From NCBI RefSeq assembly GCF_000203935.1, contig NC_008573.1, positions 186,001 through 250,000 on the forward strand: 64,000 bases of DNA. Direction: 5' to 3'. The stretch is from Shewanella sp. ANA-3. Lineage in GTDB: Bacteria > Pseudomonadota > Gammaproteobacteria > Enterobacterales > Shewanellaceae. The translations under genes and the position numbers were made by a program. This document shows, in pieces, positions 20,341-30,924 of this stretch. The notes below the pieces were generated by a model. That model saw nothing but the letters and a program-made list of their open reading frames with translations. It had not been told where the DNA came from and searched no databases. Within the stretch, counting starts at the first letter, position 1; each line of letters opens with the position of its first letter.

Positions 20341-23230
20341 CCGGTTGCAGAGGCCGTAGCGGCCTGAACTTCCCCGCGCCGATCTTGGCGCTGCTGCGCC
20401 ATAGGTAATCACCGGTCAGGTTGATGTGCTCCCAGCCGAGTGGCGACAGGTACTGCAATAGCGAGTCATCGACGGCATGACCATTGCCGCGCAACGCATG
20501 CGCCGCACGCTCCAGGTAGACCGTGTTCCACAGCACGATGGCCGCCGTCACCAGGTTGAGGCCGCTGGCCCGGTAGCGCTGCTGCTCGAAACTTCGGTCA
20601 CGGATTTCACCAAGGCGGTTGAAGAACACGGCACGGGCCAGCGCATTGCGCGCCTCGCCCTTGTTCAGCCCGGCATGCACGCGGCGGCGTAGCTCGACGC
20701 TTTGCAGCCAGTCGAGGATGAACAGCGTGCGCTCGATGCGGCCCAACTCGCGCAGCGCGACGGCCAAGCCGTTCTGGCGCGGGTAGCTGCCGAGTTTCCT
20801 GAGCATCAGCGAGGCCGTCACCGTGCCCTGCTTGATCGAGGTGGCCAGCCGCAGGATTTCGTCCCAATGGGCGCGGACGTGCTTGATGTTGAGCGTGCCG
20901 CCGATCATCGGCTTGAGCGCGTCATAGGCGGCATCGCCCTTCGGGATGTAGAGCTTGGTGTCGCCCAGGTCGCGGATGCGCGGCGCGAAGCGGAAGCCCA
21001 AGAGGTGCATCAGGGCGAAGACGTGATCGGTGAAGCCCGCCGTGTCGGTGTAGTGCTCCTCGATCCGCAGGTCGGATTCGTGGTACAGCAGGCCGTCGAG
21101 CACGTAGGTTGAGTCGCGCAGGCCGACATTGACCACCTTGGTGTGGAATGGCGCGTATTGGTCGGAGATGTGGGTGTAGAAAGTCCGTCCTGGGCTGCTG
21201 CCATATTTTGGGTTGATGTGCCCCGTGCTCTTTGCCTTGCTAGCGGTTTGGAAATTCTGTCCGTCCGATGATGATGTGGTGCCATCGCCCCAGTGCCCGG
21301 CAAAGGGATGCCGAAACTGAGCGTTGACCAGTTCAGCCAACGCTGTCGAGTACGTTTCGTCGCGGGTATGCCAGGCTTGCAGCCAAGCGAGCTTCGCGTA
21401 GGTCGTGCCGGGGCAGGACTCGGCCATCTTGGTCAGGCCCAGGTTGATCGCGTCGGCCAGGATCGTGGTCAACAACAGGTTCTTGTCCTTGGCCAGATCG
21501 CCCGATTTCAAGTGCGTGAAGTGCCGGGTGAAGCCCGTCCACTCATCGACTTCGAGCAGCAGTTCGGTGATCTTGACGTGCGGCAGGACCATGGCTGTCT
21601 GGTCTATCAGCGCCTGCGCGGTGTCGGGCACCGCCGCATCCAGCGGCGTGATCTTCAAGCCCGACTCGGTGATGATGGCATCCGGCAGGTCGTTGGCTGC
21701 CGCCATGCGGTTGACGGTGGCAAGTTGTGCTTCCAGCAGCGTCAGCCGCTCATGCAGATATTGTTCGCAGTCGGTGGCCACGGCCAGCGGCAATTCGCTG
21801 GACTGCTTGAGGCTGGTGAACTTCTCGGGCGGTACCAGGTAGTCCTCGAAGTCCTTGAACTGGCGTGAACCCTGCACCCAGATGTCGCCCGAGCGCAGGG
21901 AGTTCTTCAACTCGGACAGCGCGCACAGTTCGTAGTAGCGCCGGTCGATGCCGGCGTCGGTCATCACCAGTTTCTGCCAGCGCGGCTTGATGAAGCCGGT
22001 CGGTGCATCGGCTGGCAGCTTGCGGGCGTTGTCGGTGTTCATGCCGCGCAGCACCTCAATGGCATCAAGCACGTTTTTGGCGGCGGGCGCGGCCCGCAGC
22101 TTGAGCACGGCAAGGAATTCCGGTGCATAGCGGCGCAGGGTGGCGTAGCTCTCGCCGATGCGATGCAGGAAATCGAAGTCATCGGGTTGCGCGAGCTTCT
22201 GCGCCTCGGTGACGCTCTCGGCAAAGGAATCCCAGGACATGACGGCCTCGATGGCGGCAAACGCATCGCGGCCTGATTGCTTGGCGTCGATCAGCGCCTG
22301 ACCGATGCGCCCGTACAGACGTACCTTGGCGTTGATGGCCTTGCCTGACGCCTGGAACTGCTGCTGATGCTTATTCTTGGCAGCGTTAAACAGCTTACCC
22401 AGGATGCGGTCGTGCAGGTCGATGATTTCGTCGGTGACGGTGGCCATGCCCTCGGTGGCCAGCGCCACGAGAGTGGCGTAGCGCCGTTGCGGCTCGAATT
22501 TGGCCAGGTCGGCGGGTGTCATCTGGCCGCCCTCGCGGGCAATCTTGAGCAGGCGGTTCTGGTGAACCAGCCGCTCGATGCCGGTAGGCAGATCGAGTGC
22601 CTGCCATGCCTTGAGGCGTTCGATGTGTTCCAGCATATGCCGCGAATTTGGCTTGGCCGGAGACTGGCGCAACCAAGCCAACCAGGTCGTCTTGCCGTTG
22701 TCCCGGCGCTTGAGCAGATCGTCGAGGCGGCGGCGATGCGCGTCCGCCAGTGGTTCGGCCAAGGCGTCGTAGATGCGCCGGTTAGCACGGGTGATCGCCT
22801 CGGCACTCGCCCGCTCGACGGCGTTGAGGGCGGGCAGAATGACCGACTGCCGCCGCAGGTGCCCGATCAAGGCGCTGGCCAGCACGATGCCTTTGTCGGT
22901 TTGCATCGCCAGCTCGCTCAGGTGCTCGCGCCGGGTCTGCTCCCGCTGGCCGTACTCGTTCCAGCTTTCGACGCCGACCTTGAGCTGGTCGGCGACCAGC
23001 TTCAACAAGGGCGGGAACGGTAGTTCATCGACGCCCAGGATGACGCCGGGAAAGCGCAGGTAACAGAGCTGCACCGCGAAGCCCAGCCGATTGGCTGGCC
23101 CGCGCCGCTGTCGGATGATCGAGATGTCGGTATCGTTGAATGTGTAATGTCGGATCAGGTCGTCCTTGGAGTCCGGCAACGCCAGCAGGCTTTCCCGCTC
23201 GGCGGCGGACAGGATGGAACGACGTGGCAT
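20336..23230 (-). CDS. tnpA: Tn3-family transposase TnpA (Tn21 group)
   Basis: 964 residues, complete. N-terminus [20 protein letters not shown] is typical of the group. DDE residues lie in [35 protein letters not shown] with [12 protein letters not shown], and the Glu in the [15 protein letters not shown] region. GC-rich, unlike the TnpA at 9317. Reads toward the left terminus. Confidence 0.96.
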   Translation of the reverse strand: MPRRSILSAAERESLLALPDSKDDLIRHYTFNDTDISIIRQRRGPANRLGFAVQLCYLRFPGVILGVDELPFPPLLKLVADQLKVGVESWNEYGQREQTRREHLSELAMQTDKGIVLASALIGHLRRQSVILPALNAVERASAEAITRANRRIYDALAEPLADAHRRRLDDLLKRRDNGKTTWLAWLRQSPAKPNSRHMLEHIERLKAWQALDLPTGIERLVHQNRLLKIAREGGQMTPADLAKFEPQRRYATLVALATEGMATVTDEIIDLHDRILGKLFNAAKNKHQQQFQASGKAINAKVRLYGRIGQALIDAKQSGRDAFAAIEAVMSWDSFAESVTEAQKLAQPDDFDFLHRIGESYATLRRYAPEFLAVLKLRAAPAAKNVLDAIEVLRGMNTDNARKLPADAPTGFIKPRWQKLVMTDAGIDRRYYELCALSELKNSLRSGDIWVQGSRQFKDFEDYLVPPEKFTSLKQSSELPLAVATDCEQYLHERLTLLEAQLATVNRMAAANDLPDAIITESGLKITPLDAAVPDTAQALIDQTAMVLPHVKITELLLEVDEWTGFTRHFTHLKSGDLAKDKNLLLTTILADAINLGLTKMAESCPGTTYAKLAWLQAWHTRDETYSTALAELVNAQFRHPFAGHWGDGTTSSSDGQNFQTASKAKSTGHINPKYGSSPGRTFYTHISDQYAPFHTKVVNVGLRDSTYVLDGLLYHESDLRIEEHYTDTAGFTDHVFALMHLLGFRFAPRIRDLGDTKLYIPKGDAAYDALKPMIGGTLNIKHVRAHWDEILRLATSIKQGTVTASLMLRKLGSYPRQNGLAVALRELGRIERTLFILDWLQSVELRRRVHAGLNKGEARNALARAVFFNRLGEIRDRSFEQQRYRASGLNLVTAAIVLWNTVYLERAAHALRGNGHAVDDSLLQYLSPLGWEHINLTGDYLWRSSAKIGAGKFRPLRPLQPA

Positions 23231-23232
23231 AT

Positions 23233-23793
23233 TTACTGATCCGTTCTCAAGTATTGATACAGGGTTTCGCGACTGATTCCGAATTCACGAGCAAGCTTGG
23301 TCTTTTGCTCGCCAGCCTCGACACGTTGGCGCAGTTCGGCAATACGCTCAGACGACAGGGATTTCTTCCTGCCACGGTAAGCCCCGCGTTGCTTGGCGAG
23401 CGCAATACCCTCGCGCTGACGCTCGCGGATCAGGGCGCGCTCGAACTCGGCGAACGCGCCCATCACCGAGAGCATCAGGTTCGCCATCGGAGAGTCTTCG
23501 CCAGTAAAACTGAGGTGTTCCTTGACGAATTCGATATGCACGCCGCGTTGTGTCAGCGTTTGCACGATCCGGCGCAAATCATCGAGATTGCGCGCCAGGC
23601 GATCCATGCTATGCACCACCACGGTGTCGCCGGTGCGGGCGAAGCTTATCAGCGCTTCCAGTTGCGGACGCTTGACATCCTTGCCGGATGCCTTGTCGCT
23701 AAAAGCGCGATCAACCTTGACGCCTTCCAGTTGCCGTTCCGGGTTCTGGTCGAAGGTGCTGACCCTGATATACCCAATGCGCTGTCCAGTCAT
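23233..23793 (-). CDS. tnpR: Serine resolvase TnpR
   Basis: 186 residues. Catalytic serine in [17 protein letters not shown], then [15 protein letters not shown] and an HTH tail ([19 protein letters not shown]). It resolves cointegrates at the res site just upstream. Two bp before tnpA on the same strand. Confidence 0.96.
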   Translation of the reverse strand: MTGQRIGYIRVSTFDQNPERQLEGVKVDRAFSDKASGKDVKRPQLEALISFARTGDTVVVHSMDRLARNLDDLRRIVQTLTQRGVHIEFVKEHLSFTGEDSPMANLMLSVMGAFAEFERALIRERQREGIALAKQRGAYRGRKKSLSSERIAELRQRVEAGEQKTKLAREFGISRETLYQYLRTDQ

Positions 23794-23918
23794 GGAATTC
23801 CCTGCAAAATGTCAGGGAAGACTCTATGACCTTCAACGAGATATGTCAATAAATTCAAAATTCAATCCTATCCTGACGCAATTTACACATGGCATCTGAC
23901 ATCAGGTTAGGGTATAGC
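23794..23918. promoter_or_regulatory. res site / tnpR promoter region
   Basis: The 125-bp gap upstream of tnpR, where Tn21-group elements carry the three resolvase-binding subsites. Imperfect dyads with TGTCAGG, CATCTGACATCAGG and GGTTAGGGTATAGCTTAACC elements are visible. Confidence 0.6.
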
Positions 23919-24998
23919 TTAACCGGACACCTCGGCCTCTGTGCCTTTACTGCTTTTCGGTACAACCGTCAAGAACAGGCAGAGCGCTCCGATAGTTATC
24001 GCCACATCAGCGAGGTTGAAGGCGGGCCAGTGCGCAAGTCGCCAATGGAAGTCAAGGAAATCAACAACCTGTCCACGCAGCACACGATCCGCGACATTGC
24101 CCAGCGCACCGCCGAGGATCAGGCTGTATCCCATCGCTTCGAGACGGGGCAATTGCTGGCACAGCATGCGTCCCAGCCAAGCAGAAACGACCAGGCCCAG
24201 CGTGATGAAAAAGTAACGTTGCCAGCCGCCAGCGTTCGCCAGAAAGCTGAATGCCGCGCCGGGATTCAGGACATGGACGAAGTTGAAGAAGGGCGTGACT
24301 TCGACCTGTTCACCGTAGGCAAACGTGCGGGTGATGGCGAACTTTGCGAGCTGATCGGTCATGACAGCACTGGCGGCCACTGCGAACCAGACCCAAGTCG
24401 ATGTGCGGCGAGCCGATTGCCACACAGGGGCGGCCAGCGGCATCAGCCACCCGGCGAGCGCCGTGCAACTCAATCCAAGTACCCACCCCGCCAGCACATC
24501 GGCAGGAAAGTGCATTCCGGCTGCGATGCGTGACCAACCGACCAATGCGGCGTACAACACCAAGCCGATGCGGCCACGACGGCCTATCAAAGGCCAGAGC
24601 GCGCCGACCACCAGCGCGGCATAGGTGGCATGCCCGCTGGGCAGGCTGTAGTGTCGTTCGATGCCCCCGATAACGCGCACCATGTCGCCAAAAACGGCAG
24701 GCGGGCGTGGAAAGTCGATCCATAGCTTCAAGATGGTGGCGACGAGAAATGCCAACGCAAAGGCCACGCTAAAGACTCTGAGTCTGTACCGGATGGCATC
24801 GGCCCGCGTTGGGTCAGGTGCCGACTTTGACCATCCCCACATCGCCAAGAGCATCAGTGGTGCAGTCCAGTAGTTGCCTATCACAAGGTTGAAGAACGAT
24901 GCCAGCGGTTCCAGCGCTGCAGGTGTGCTCATGTTGATGGCTTGGAACAACGCGATGTTCAGACCACCCCAGTCGTAGAGAAAGAATTTCCAGCTCAT
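23919..24998 (-). CDS. pbrBC: PbrBC: PAP2 phosphatase fused to prolipoprotein signal peptidase
   Basis: 359 residues. The N-terminal half is a PAP2 / undecaprenyl-pyrophosphate phosphatase with KLWIDFPRPP, YSLPSGHATYAAL and SRIAAGMHFPADVLAG. The C-terminal half is an LspA-like aspartic signal peptidase: DQLAKFAI, NPGAAFSFL, GGALGNVADRVLRG and FNLADVAI (catalytic Asp pair). In lead resistance PbrB releases phosphate that precipitates Pb2+ outside the cytoplasm. The fused form is known from pbr transposons. Overlaps the end of pbrA by 4 bp. Confidence 0.93.
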   Translation of the reverse strand: MSWKFFLYDWGGLNIALFQAINMSTPAALEPLASFFNLVIGNYWTAPLMLLAMWGWSKSAPDPTRADAIRYRLRVFSVAFALAFLVATILKLWIDFPRPPAVFGDMVRVIGGIERHYSLPSGHATYAALVVGALWPLIGRRGRIGLVLYAALVGWSRIAAGMHFPADVLAGWVLGLSCTALAGWLMPLAAPVWQSARRTSTWVWFAVAASAVMTDQLAKFAITRTFAYGEQVEVTPFFNFVHVLNPGAAFSFLANAGGWQRYFFITLGLVVSAWLGRMLCQQLPRLEAMGYSLILGGALGNVADRVLRGQVVDFLDFHWRLAHWPAFNLADVAITIGALCLFLTVVPKSSKGTEAEVSG

Positions 24999-27400
24999 TT
25001 GCGCAACAGCCTCAAGCCATTGCCAACGACGAGCAAGCTGGCCCCCATATCAGCAAACACCGCCATCCACATGGTCGCTTGACCCGTGAAGGTCAGCACC
25101 AGAAATACTGCCTTGATGCCAAGGGCCAGCACAATGTTTTGCATCAGCACCTGCGCCGTCGCACGCGACAGGCGCACGAAGGTCGGAATCTTGCCCAGGT
25201 TGTCGTCCATCAGGGCCACGTCAGCGGTCTCGATGGCGGTATCTGTGCCAGCCGCTCCCATGGCAAAGCCGATGTCCGCACGCGCCAAGGCCGGGGCATC
25301 GTTGATGCCATCACCGACCATGCCGACCTTGCCCTTTATGGCCAGTAGCTCAACTTCGCGCAGTTTGTCGTCTGGGAGCAGATTGCCTTGCGCACGGTCG
25401 ATCCCGGCTTGTGCGGCAATGGCCTGTGCCGTGTGGGGGTTGTCGCCGGTCAGCATCATGGTGTTGATGCCCAGTGCATGAAGCTCGGCAATGGCGCTCC
25501 TGCTGCTTTCCTTGATGGTGTCCGCTACGGCAAATAAGGCATGAACCCCTTTTGCGCTGACCAACATCACGACAGTTTTACCCATGGTTTCCAGCGCCGC
25601 GATGCGCTGTTCCAGCTCGGGAGTACGCTGCCCCAGCTCTTCTAGCATCCGCTGGTTGCCAAGATGGTAGGTTTCACCGTTGATTTGGCCCTGCACACCC
25701 CGACCGGGCAGCGCGTTGAATTCGGCCACGTCGAGCAAGGCAACCCCGTCCGTCTGCGCGGCCTGTGCCACCGCCTTGGATACAGGATGGTCCGAGCGGG
25801 CCGCCAGACTGGCAGCGATGCTGCGGCTGTCCGAGGCGAGTGCATTGCCCCATGTGACAAAGTCGGTCTGTGCGGGCTTGCCGTGCGTGATCGTGCCGGT
25901 CTTGTCCAGAGCCAGCCAGCGCAGCTTGCGGCCTTCTTCCAGATAGACGCCACCTTTGATGAGAATGCCGTGGCGGGCGGCGGCGGCCAGGCCGCTGACG
26001 ATGCTGACCGGTGTAGAGATCACCAGTGCGCACGGGCAGGCGACCACCAGCAGAACCAATGCACGGTAGATCCAGTCGAGCCATGCCGCACCCATGAACA
26101 GCGGCGGCAACAACGCGACGGCGATGGCAACGCCGAATACAACGGGGGTGTACCAGCGGGCGAACTGATCGACAAAACGCTGAGTCGGCGCACGACTACC
26201 TTGCGCAGCCTCTACCGCGTGAATGATCCGGGCCAAAGTGGAGTTGTTGGCCAAGGCGGTGACGCGGTACTCGAACGAGCCGGATTCGTTGATCGTGCCA
26301 GCGAACACCGAATCACCGGGGGATTTTTCGACCGGGAGGCTTTCACCCGTGATCGGGGCTTGGTTGACGGCAGAGCGGCCTTCCAGCACCTCACCATCAA
26401 GGGCGATGCGCTCACCTGGTTTGACCCGGACGCGGGCGCCGATGGTGATTTGCTTGGCGCCCACCTCGCGCCATGTGCCGTCAGCCTGCTGTACCGTGGC
26501 CTGTTCCGGGGTCAGGTCGAGCAGGCCACGGATAGCGTTACGAGCGCGATCCAGCGATTTGGCTTCGATTACCTCGGCCAGCGCGAACAGTACCATCACC
26601 ATTGCCGCTTCGGGCCAGTGGCCGATCAACATGGCACCCGTGACCGCAATCGACATGAGGGCGTTCATGTTGAGATTACGGTTCTTGAGCGCAATCCACC
26701 CCTTCTTGTAGGTGGAGAGGCCACCCGTGAAGACCGCGACAAGCGCCAGAACGACAACCGACCAGTGATTGCCGTTGTGGAGCCAGTAGACCGCCTCGGC
26801 CGCCGATGCAGTGACCAAGGAGATGCCCAGCGGCCACCAGTTGGTCGGCGTGGTCACAGGGGCGGCGGATGGAGATGCGACCTCTGCCGTGTCCACGACC
26901 TGCGCCTCGAATCCAAGCGCTTGCAGTGCCACGAGCACGTCTGGCAGAACCTGGTTCGCATGGCGTACCGACAGCGTGCGCTGCATCAGGTTGAAATCGA
27001 GATCAGCAACACCGGCCACGGTGCCGAGCTTGTTGCGGATCTACGTCTCTTCGGTCGGGCAATCCATCTTGGCAATGGACAGCTTGGTCGTCTGCTCGGC
27101 CGACGCCTGATCCATGCGCACAGCTTGCATGCCGATGGCCTTCAGCGCCTGCTCGACGGGAGACAACGAAGGCAATTCGTGTCGCACGGCCAAGGTACGT
27201 TGCATCAGGTTGAATTCAAGACCTGCCACCCCCGCCAGACCGGCCAGTTTGCTTCGGATCAGCGCCTCTTCGGTCGGGCAATCCATGTTCTCGATGCGGT
27301 ACACCGCTTGAGCCGATCCGGTTGCCAGCGGGGCCGGTGCCGTGGGTTGGATGATCGGCTCAGTCGTGCAGCCACACCCCTTTGAAGCGCATTCGCTCAT
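24995..27400 (-). pseudogene. pbrA: PbrA/CadA-type Pb2+/Cd2+/Zn2+ ATPase with in-frame amber codon
   Basis: One continuous frame of ~801 codons is interrupted by TAG at 27041-27043. Upstream: MSECASKGCGCTTEP and a first HMA-like repeat with IENMDCPTEEALIRSK. The amber falls in the second repeat just after MDCPTEET, where the first repeat has Leu. Downstream, in frame, is a complete P1B ATPase: TGESLPVEKS, VVACPCALVIS, DKTGTITHG, SDHPVSK and GDGINDAPAL. A GTG at 27019 could restart translation to give a 674-residue ATPase without intact metal-binding repeats, so activity may persist. Could also be a sequencing error. Confidence 0.88.
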
Positions 27401-27433
27401 GAGTAACTCCTGAAAATCTTCTATTCAGCCTCC

Positions 27434-27464
27434 ATTAAAATCTCTATAGTCACTATAGAGTCAA
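27434..27464 (-). promoter_or_regulatory. pbrA promoter with PbrR operator
   Basis: On the - strand: TTGACT, a 19-bp spacer with the dyad CTATAGTGACTATAG, then TTTAAT. This is the MerR-family promoter layout, in the pbrR/pbrA divergent intergenic region. Confidence 0.88.
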
Positions 27465-27485
27465 GTGATAATTGGAGATTGATGC

Positions 27486-27926
27486 ATGGAAATCAGAATT
27501 GGCGACCTCGCCAAGCGCTCTGGGTGCGAGGTCGTGACCATCCGCTACTACGAGAAGGAAGGGCTACTGCCGAAGCCAGCGCGAAGCGGTGGCAACTTCC
27601 GGCTGTACGGTGAGGCGCACATTGAGCGCTTGCAATTCATCCGTCATTGCCGTTCGCTCGAGATGACGTTGAGCGAGATTCGCGCATTGCTGGGTCTGCG
27701 AGACAACCCGATGCAGGACTGTGGGGAGGTCAACACGCTGCTGGAGGCCCATATTCAACAGGTGGAAATGCGTGTGTCCGCGCTGTTGCAGTTAAAACGG
27801 CACTTGGTTGATTTGCGCGAGAAGTGTTCTGGCTCTCGATCTGTAGAGGCGTGCGGCATTTTGCAAGGGTTGGGCAATTGCAATTGCCATGGTGAAAGTG
27901 CCACGAACAGTCAAACATCTGGGTAA
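27486..27926 (+). CDS. pbrR: PbrR/CadR-like MerR-family metal regulator
   Basis: 146 residues. MerR-type HTH (IGDLAKRSGCEVVTIRYYEK) and the metal loop: Cys in NPMQDCGEV (about 79), in REKCSGSRSVEACG (about 114 and 123), and a Cys/His-rich tail NCNCHG. Cys79 plus the CX8C pair fits Pb2+/Cd2+ sensing. Divergent from pbrA. Ends 8 bp before the right terminus. Confidence 0.93.
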   Translation: MEIRIGDLAKRSGCEVVTIRYYEKEGLLPKPARSGGNFRLYGEAHIERLQFIRHCRSLEMTLSEIRALLGLRDNPMQDCGEVNTLLEAHIQQVEMRVSALLQLKRHLVDLREKCSGSRSVEACGILQGLGNCNCHGESATNSQTSG

Positions 27927-27933
27927 GTAAGGG

Positions 27934-27971
27934 CTTAGCGTGCTTTATTTTCCGTTTTCTGAGGCGACCCC
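27934..27971. repeat. Right terminal inverted repeat of lead transposon
   Basis: 38 bp, the complement of the left repeat with a one-base change (GAGGCGACCCC instead of GAGACGACCCC). Confidence 0.95.
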
Positions 27972-28193
27972 TATACCGATAAATACACAGGAAATTTTTT
28001 TCACAAAAGTGTATGAATGTTGATAGAAGCAACAAGCTACCATCGAAGGGCGTTTCCAAAGATATTGGTATAACAGAGCATCGAACAGACTCAGTTGGAA
28101 AGGATCTCGCGTAGAAGCTCTATCATCTTCACGGATAACTCGCGTTTCCAACGATAAATTAGTTTGGGATTATGTAGGGTAACGTTGTTGTAT

Positions 28194-28247
28194 CGTTATG
28201 TGATTTTACTCACTTAGCGCGGTGTACAGAACTACTGGATCAGATCA
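28194..28247. repeat. 54-bp inverted repeat, left copy
   Basis: Exactly complementary over 54 bp to 30133-30186. It sits at the 3' end of a transposase fragment here and at the 5' end of another fragment there, so both copies are insertion-sequence termini. Together they frame the first msr cluster. Confidence 0.9.
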
Positions 28248-28488
28248 GTTTCAACTGACGTTCTGCCGTTGCACATTTTGCCCTGATGAGTTCGTTCATT
28301 GTTGTAAGACAGCCACTCATCCTGATCATTTTGCCGCGTCTCCAGCGTTTGATTAACTTGTTGCGAAAAGCCACCTGATAAAACTCGTTCAGGATCGCCT
28401 TATCAAACTGCTCGCAGATCCCATTCGTTTGCGGTGACATCGTTTTAGTTTTCGTGTGATCGATGCCACTACTAGAGTTGGTAATCAT
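28248..28488 (-). pseudogene. IS3/IS481-type transposase, C-terminal remnant
   Basis: Reads SSGIDHTKTKTMSPQTNGIC and FDKAILNEFYQVAF, typical of the C-terminal DDE region, then shifts frame; the shifted frame reads YNNERTHQGKMCNGRTSVET. The N-terminal part is missing. Dead remnant. Confidence 0.75.
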
Positions 28489-28516
28489 GACGCTCGAACT
28501 TGCAGAGTAGCACAGC

Positions 28517-29089
28517 CTATATCGATGTTAACTCTACACCTGACTCTGTCAATTTATGCGTATCAACATAGTGGCTGAAACGTGCTAATAAGAAGGTGAG
28601 TTTTGGATGAATGTACCTTTGACAAAATGGTCTGTTGGGTGCTGTATAAAAGTAGTCGATAAGCTCAGTTTTATTCGCTTTAAAATCCTTAAAAAAATAA
28701 ACCTGAGTAATGACTGGCTGCTCAAAATCAGCTCTACAGGCATCTAATATGTTTACAGCCTGGTTATACTGAACCTCATCATAAGCGTATATCGCTGAAC
28801 GATATTTACCACGCATTGAGTGGTTTGATGTGCTCGCGTGAGTATGTAAATGGATTTCGATCAAGGTTGATAAAGAAATAACAGTCGGATCAAAAACCAC
28901 TTCAATGGCTTCGCTGAACTGAGCGTTGTCACCAATTGAGGCGATCCAACCTTGATTGACAGTAGCAATGCCAATAAGTGATGAAAATACGCCTTCGGTG
29001 CACCAGTGACAACCACCGCCTAAGCCGATTGTATTAAGGGTGGTTGTCGTATGCAAATTGCAAGTCTGTGTGGGCTGCTGCAAACTCAT
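28517..29089 (-). CDS. MsrA-like protein with GCHWC active site
   Basis: 190 residues from ATG 29089, which overlaps the stop of the upstream msrA as ATGA. It resembles MsrA ([39 protein letters not shown]) but the usual GCFWG is GCHWC, giving a second Cys three residues after the catalytic one. No ordinary MsrA C-terminal Cys is obvious. Probably a peptide methionine-S-sulfoxide reductase variant with its own resolving Cys; second gene of an msrB-msrA-msrA' operon. Confidence 0.8.
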   Translation of the reverse strand: MSLQQPTQTCNLHTTTTLNTIGLGGGCHWCTEGVFSSLIGIATVNQGWIASIGDNAQFSEAIEVVFDPTVISLSTLIEIHLHTHASTSNHSMRGKYRSAIYAYDEVQYNQAVNILDACRADFEQPVITQVYFFKDFKANKTELIDYFYTAPNRPFCQRYIHPKLTFLLARFSHYVDTHKLTESGVELTSI

Positions 29090-29586
29090 TGAGATGAGGG
29101 CAACTTCCAGTCTGGTCTGGGGAAGTGGCAGGTATAGCCATTTGGTCGGAGTTCCAAATAGTCCTGATGCATAGCCTCCGCTTCCCAAAAATCACTTGCA
29201 GGTTCGACTTCAGTCACTACTTTTCCAGGCCATAATCCCGAAGCATCCACGTCAGCAATGGTTTTTACTGCCTCAGCATGCTGTGCCTCAGAGGTATAAT
29301 AAATGGCTGAGCGATAAGATGTGCCCTTGTCATTACCTTGTCTATTTACTGTACTAGGGTCATGAATCTGAAAGAAAAACTCTAAAATTTGTCGATAGCT
29401 GGTGATTTCATTATCGAACATTATTTCAATGCCTTCAGCATGGTTACCATGATTGCGGTAGGTAGCATTAGCCACTTCACCACCGGTATAACCTACTCGG
29501 GTTGAAGTGATACCGGGACGTTTGCGGATAAGATCCTGCATGCCCCAAAAGCAGCCACCGGCTAATACTGCGCGTTCAATTGCCAT
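29086..29586 (-). CDS. msrA: Peptide methionine-S-sulfoxide reductase MsrA
   Basis: 166 residues. Catalytic [18 protein letters not shown] near residue 8, then [35 protein letters not shown], and the family tail [20 protein letters not shown]. Repairs Met-S-sulfoxide in proteins, using thioredoxin or glutaredoxin. 2 bp after msrB. Confidence 0.95.
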   Translation of the reverse strand: MAIERAVLAGGCFWGMQDLIRKRPGITSTRVGYTGGEVANATYRNHGNHAEGIEIMFDNEITSYRQILEFFFQIHDPSTVNRQGNDKGTSYRSAIYYTSEAQHAEAVKTIADVDASGLWPGKVVTEVEPASDFWEAEAMHQDYLELRPNGYTCHFPRPDWKLPSSQ

Positions 29587-29588
29587 AA

Positions 29589-30035
29589 TTAAATGTCCTC
29601 TACTTGGTCTAAATACTCTGCGTAACCTTTACTTGCCATTTCTTCCCTAGGAATAAAACGTAATGACGCTGAGTTAATACAATAACGTAGGCCACCCTGG
29701 TCTTTGGGACCGTCTGAAAATACATGGCCTAAGTGACTGTCGCCATGAGTTGAGCGCACTTCTGTGCGGGTCATGCCGTGCGACCTATCAGTGATTTCAA
29801 TTACGTTGACAGAGTCTATCGCTTTGGTAAAGCTCGGCCAACCACACCCTGATTCATACTTGGCAGAAGACGCAAATAAAGGCTCACCTGACACGATATC
29901 CACGTAAATGCCGGGCTTGGTGTTCTTTAGCAATTCACCAGTCCCTGGACGCTCTGTACCATTTTCTTGCGTCACCCGATACTGCTCCTTAGTCAGAGCA
30001 GAAATCGCATTCATAGATTTTTGATAGGTATTCAT
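29589..30035 (-). CDS. msrB: Peptide methionine-R-sulfoxide reductase MsrB, zinc-less type
   Basis: 148 residues from ATG 30035 (AGAGGACA upstream). Typical MsrB core: [45 protein letters not shown] and [13 protein letters not shown] with the catalytic Cys. The two CxxC zinc pairs are missing ([12 protein letters not shown] and GDSH replace them), unlike the MsrB at 36837. First gene of the msrB-msrA-msrA' operon. Confidence 0.93.
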   Translation of the reverse strand: MNTYQKSMNAISALTKEQYRVTQENGTERPGTGELLKNTKPGIYVDIVSGEPLFASSAKYESGCGWPSFTKAIDSVNVIEITDRSHGMTRTEVRSTHGDSHLGHVFSDGPKDQGGLRYCINSASLRFIPREEMASKGYAEYLDQVEDI

Positions 30036-30132
30036 AAATGTCCTCTTATAGAGTAGAGCCATGTGCCTTTCAGATTATAAGAGACCTTCTGTTTACAGAA
30101 TTTATTTCACTTAGGCCGTTAACCCGAAAAAA

Positions 30133-30248
30133 TGATCTGATCCAGTAGTTCTGTACACCGCGCTAAGTGAGTAAAATCACATAACGAGGTGCCTATGACA
30201 GCTAAAAAGAACTGCAAGACCTATACCGCAGAATTTAAGGCCCTCTAA
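30133..30248 (+). mobile_element. Insertion-sequence 5' remnant with start of orfA
   Basis: Begins with the right copy of the 54-bp inverted repeat (30133-30186). An ATG at 30195 preceded by CGAGG encodes MTAKKNCKTYTAEFKA, the start of an IS3/IS911-type OrfA, then the frame ends after 17 codons at foreign sequence. Confidence 0.75.
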
Positions 30249-30271
30249 CTTATAGTTGTTTCGGATGCGGC

Positions 30272-30787
30272 TTATTTGTTTTTGTGCTCCAGTGCTGTAA
30301 GTGATGTGCCTACGATAAATATAGACACGACAAACAAGCCTAAATCTTTTAGCAAAAACTGGCCAGGAACCACAGAGATCGCAGGAAACCCAAGAGATGC
30401 CTCAAAAACACCGGGTGTAGTCAGCATGAACGACAATGTCGTAAAAAAGAGTCCGGTTGAAAGTACACCGCCCAAGATTGCGAGCTTAGGGGAGAAAACT
30501 CGTGCAGCGATTAACAGGCCAACTGAAATTTCAAGCACACCCAGAAAATTTGAGAATCCTTGAATGCTGAGGAAACTATACATCCATGAAAGCAGAGGGC
30601 TATTACTAACAAAACCATGTATACCGTTTGCTTCGTAGCTAGTGAATTTCATACCACCAAACCACAAATATATTATCGTCATGGCAACGTAGATGCCACC
30701 TATACCAAACTTAGTGACTTTTGCACCGAGATTATTACTAAGGATATTGGTAGTCTGGACACCATTTTCAATTTCGGGAATAGTCAT
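30272..30787 (-). CDS. DUF417 (YkgB/RclC-like) inner-membrane protein
   Basis: 171 residues from ATG 30787 (TTGGAGATATAAG upstream). Four helices and the DUF417 landmarks: FGGMKFTSYEANGIHGFVSN, SPLLSW, LSFMLTTPGV and VPGQFLLKDLGLF. RclC of E. coli belongs to this family and contributes to survival of reactive chlorine species. The many Msr genes around it support an oxidant-stress role. Confidence 0.85.
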   Translation of the reverse strand: MTIPEIENGVQTTNILSNNLGAKVTKFGIGGIYVAMTIIYLWFGGMKFTSYEANGIHGFVSNSPLLSWMYSFLSIQGFSNFLGVLEISVGLLIAARVFSPKLAILGGVLSTGLFFTTLSFMLTTPGVFEASLGFPAISVVPGQFLLKDLGLFVVSIFIVGTSLTALEHKNK

Positions 30788-30924
30788 CTTATATCTCCAA
30801 TTATTTTTAGCCATGTGGACTCACTCTATGTAGCCCACTAAAATGATATGACTCTTGAGAAAAACTATATGTTTACTCGAGTCGAACCTAACTTAGGTAA
30901 TTGCTGTAGTTGAGCACCAATGGA

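Larger units (their letters stand above)
20303..27971. mobile_element. Tn21-type lead-resistance transposon
   Basis: Bounded by 38-bp terminal repeats at 20303-20340 and 27934-27971 that differ at very few positions and match the Tn21/Tn501 group. Contents: tnpA, tnpR, res region, pbrBC fusion, pbrA, pbrR. The five bases on each side (CACTT and TATAC) do not match, so there is no target duplication, implying rearrangement after insertion. Confidence 0.92.

Noticed and set aside
25664..27385. 573-residue frame opposite pbrA
   Set aside because: Antisense of a conserved ATPase in high-GC DNA with no recognisable domain.
27945..28151. 68-residue frame just beyond the lead transposon's right end
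   Set aside because: It starts outside and ends in the terminal repeat; short, not recognised, and probably chance.
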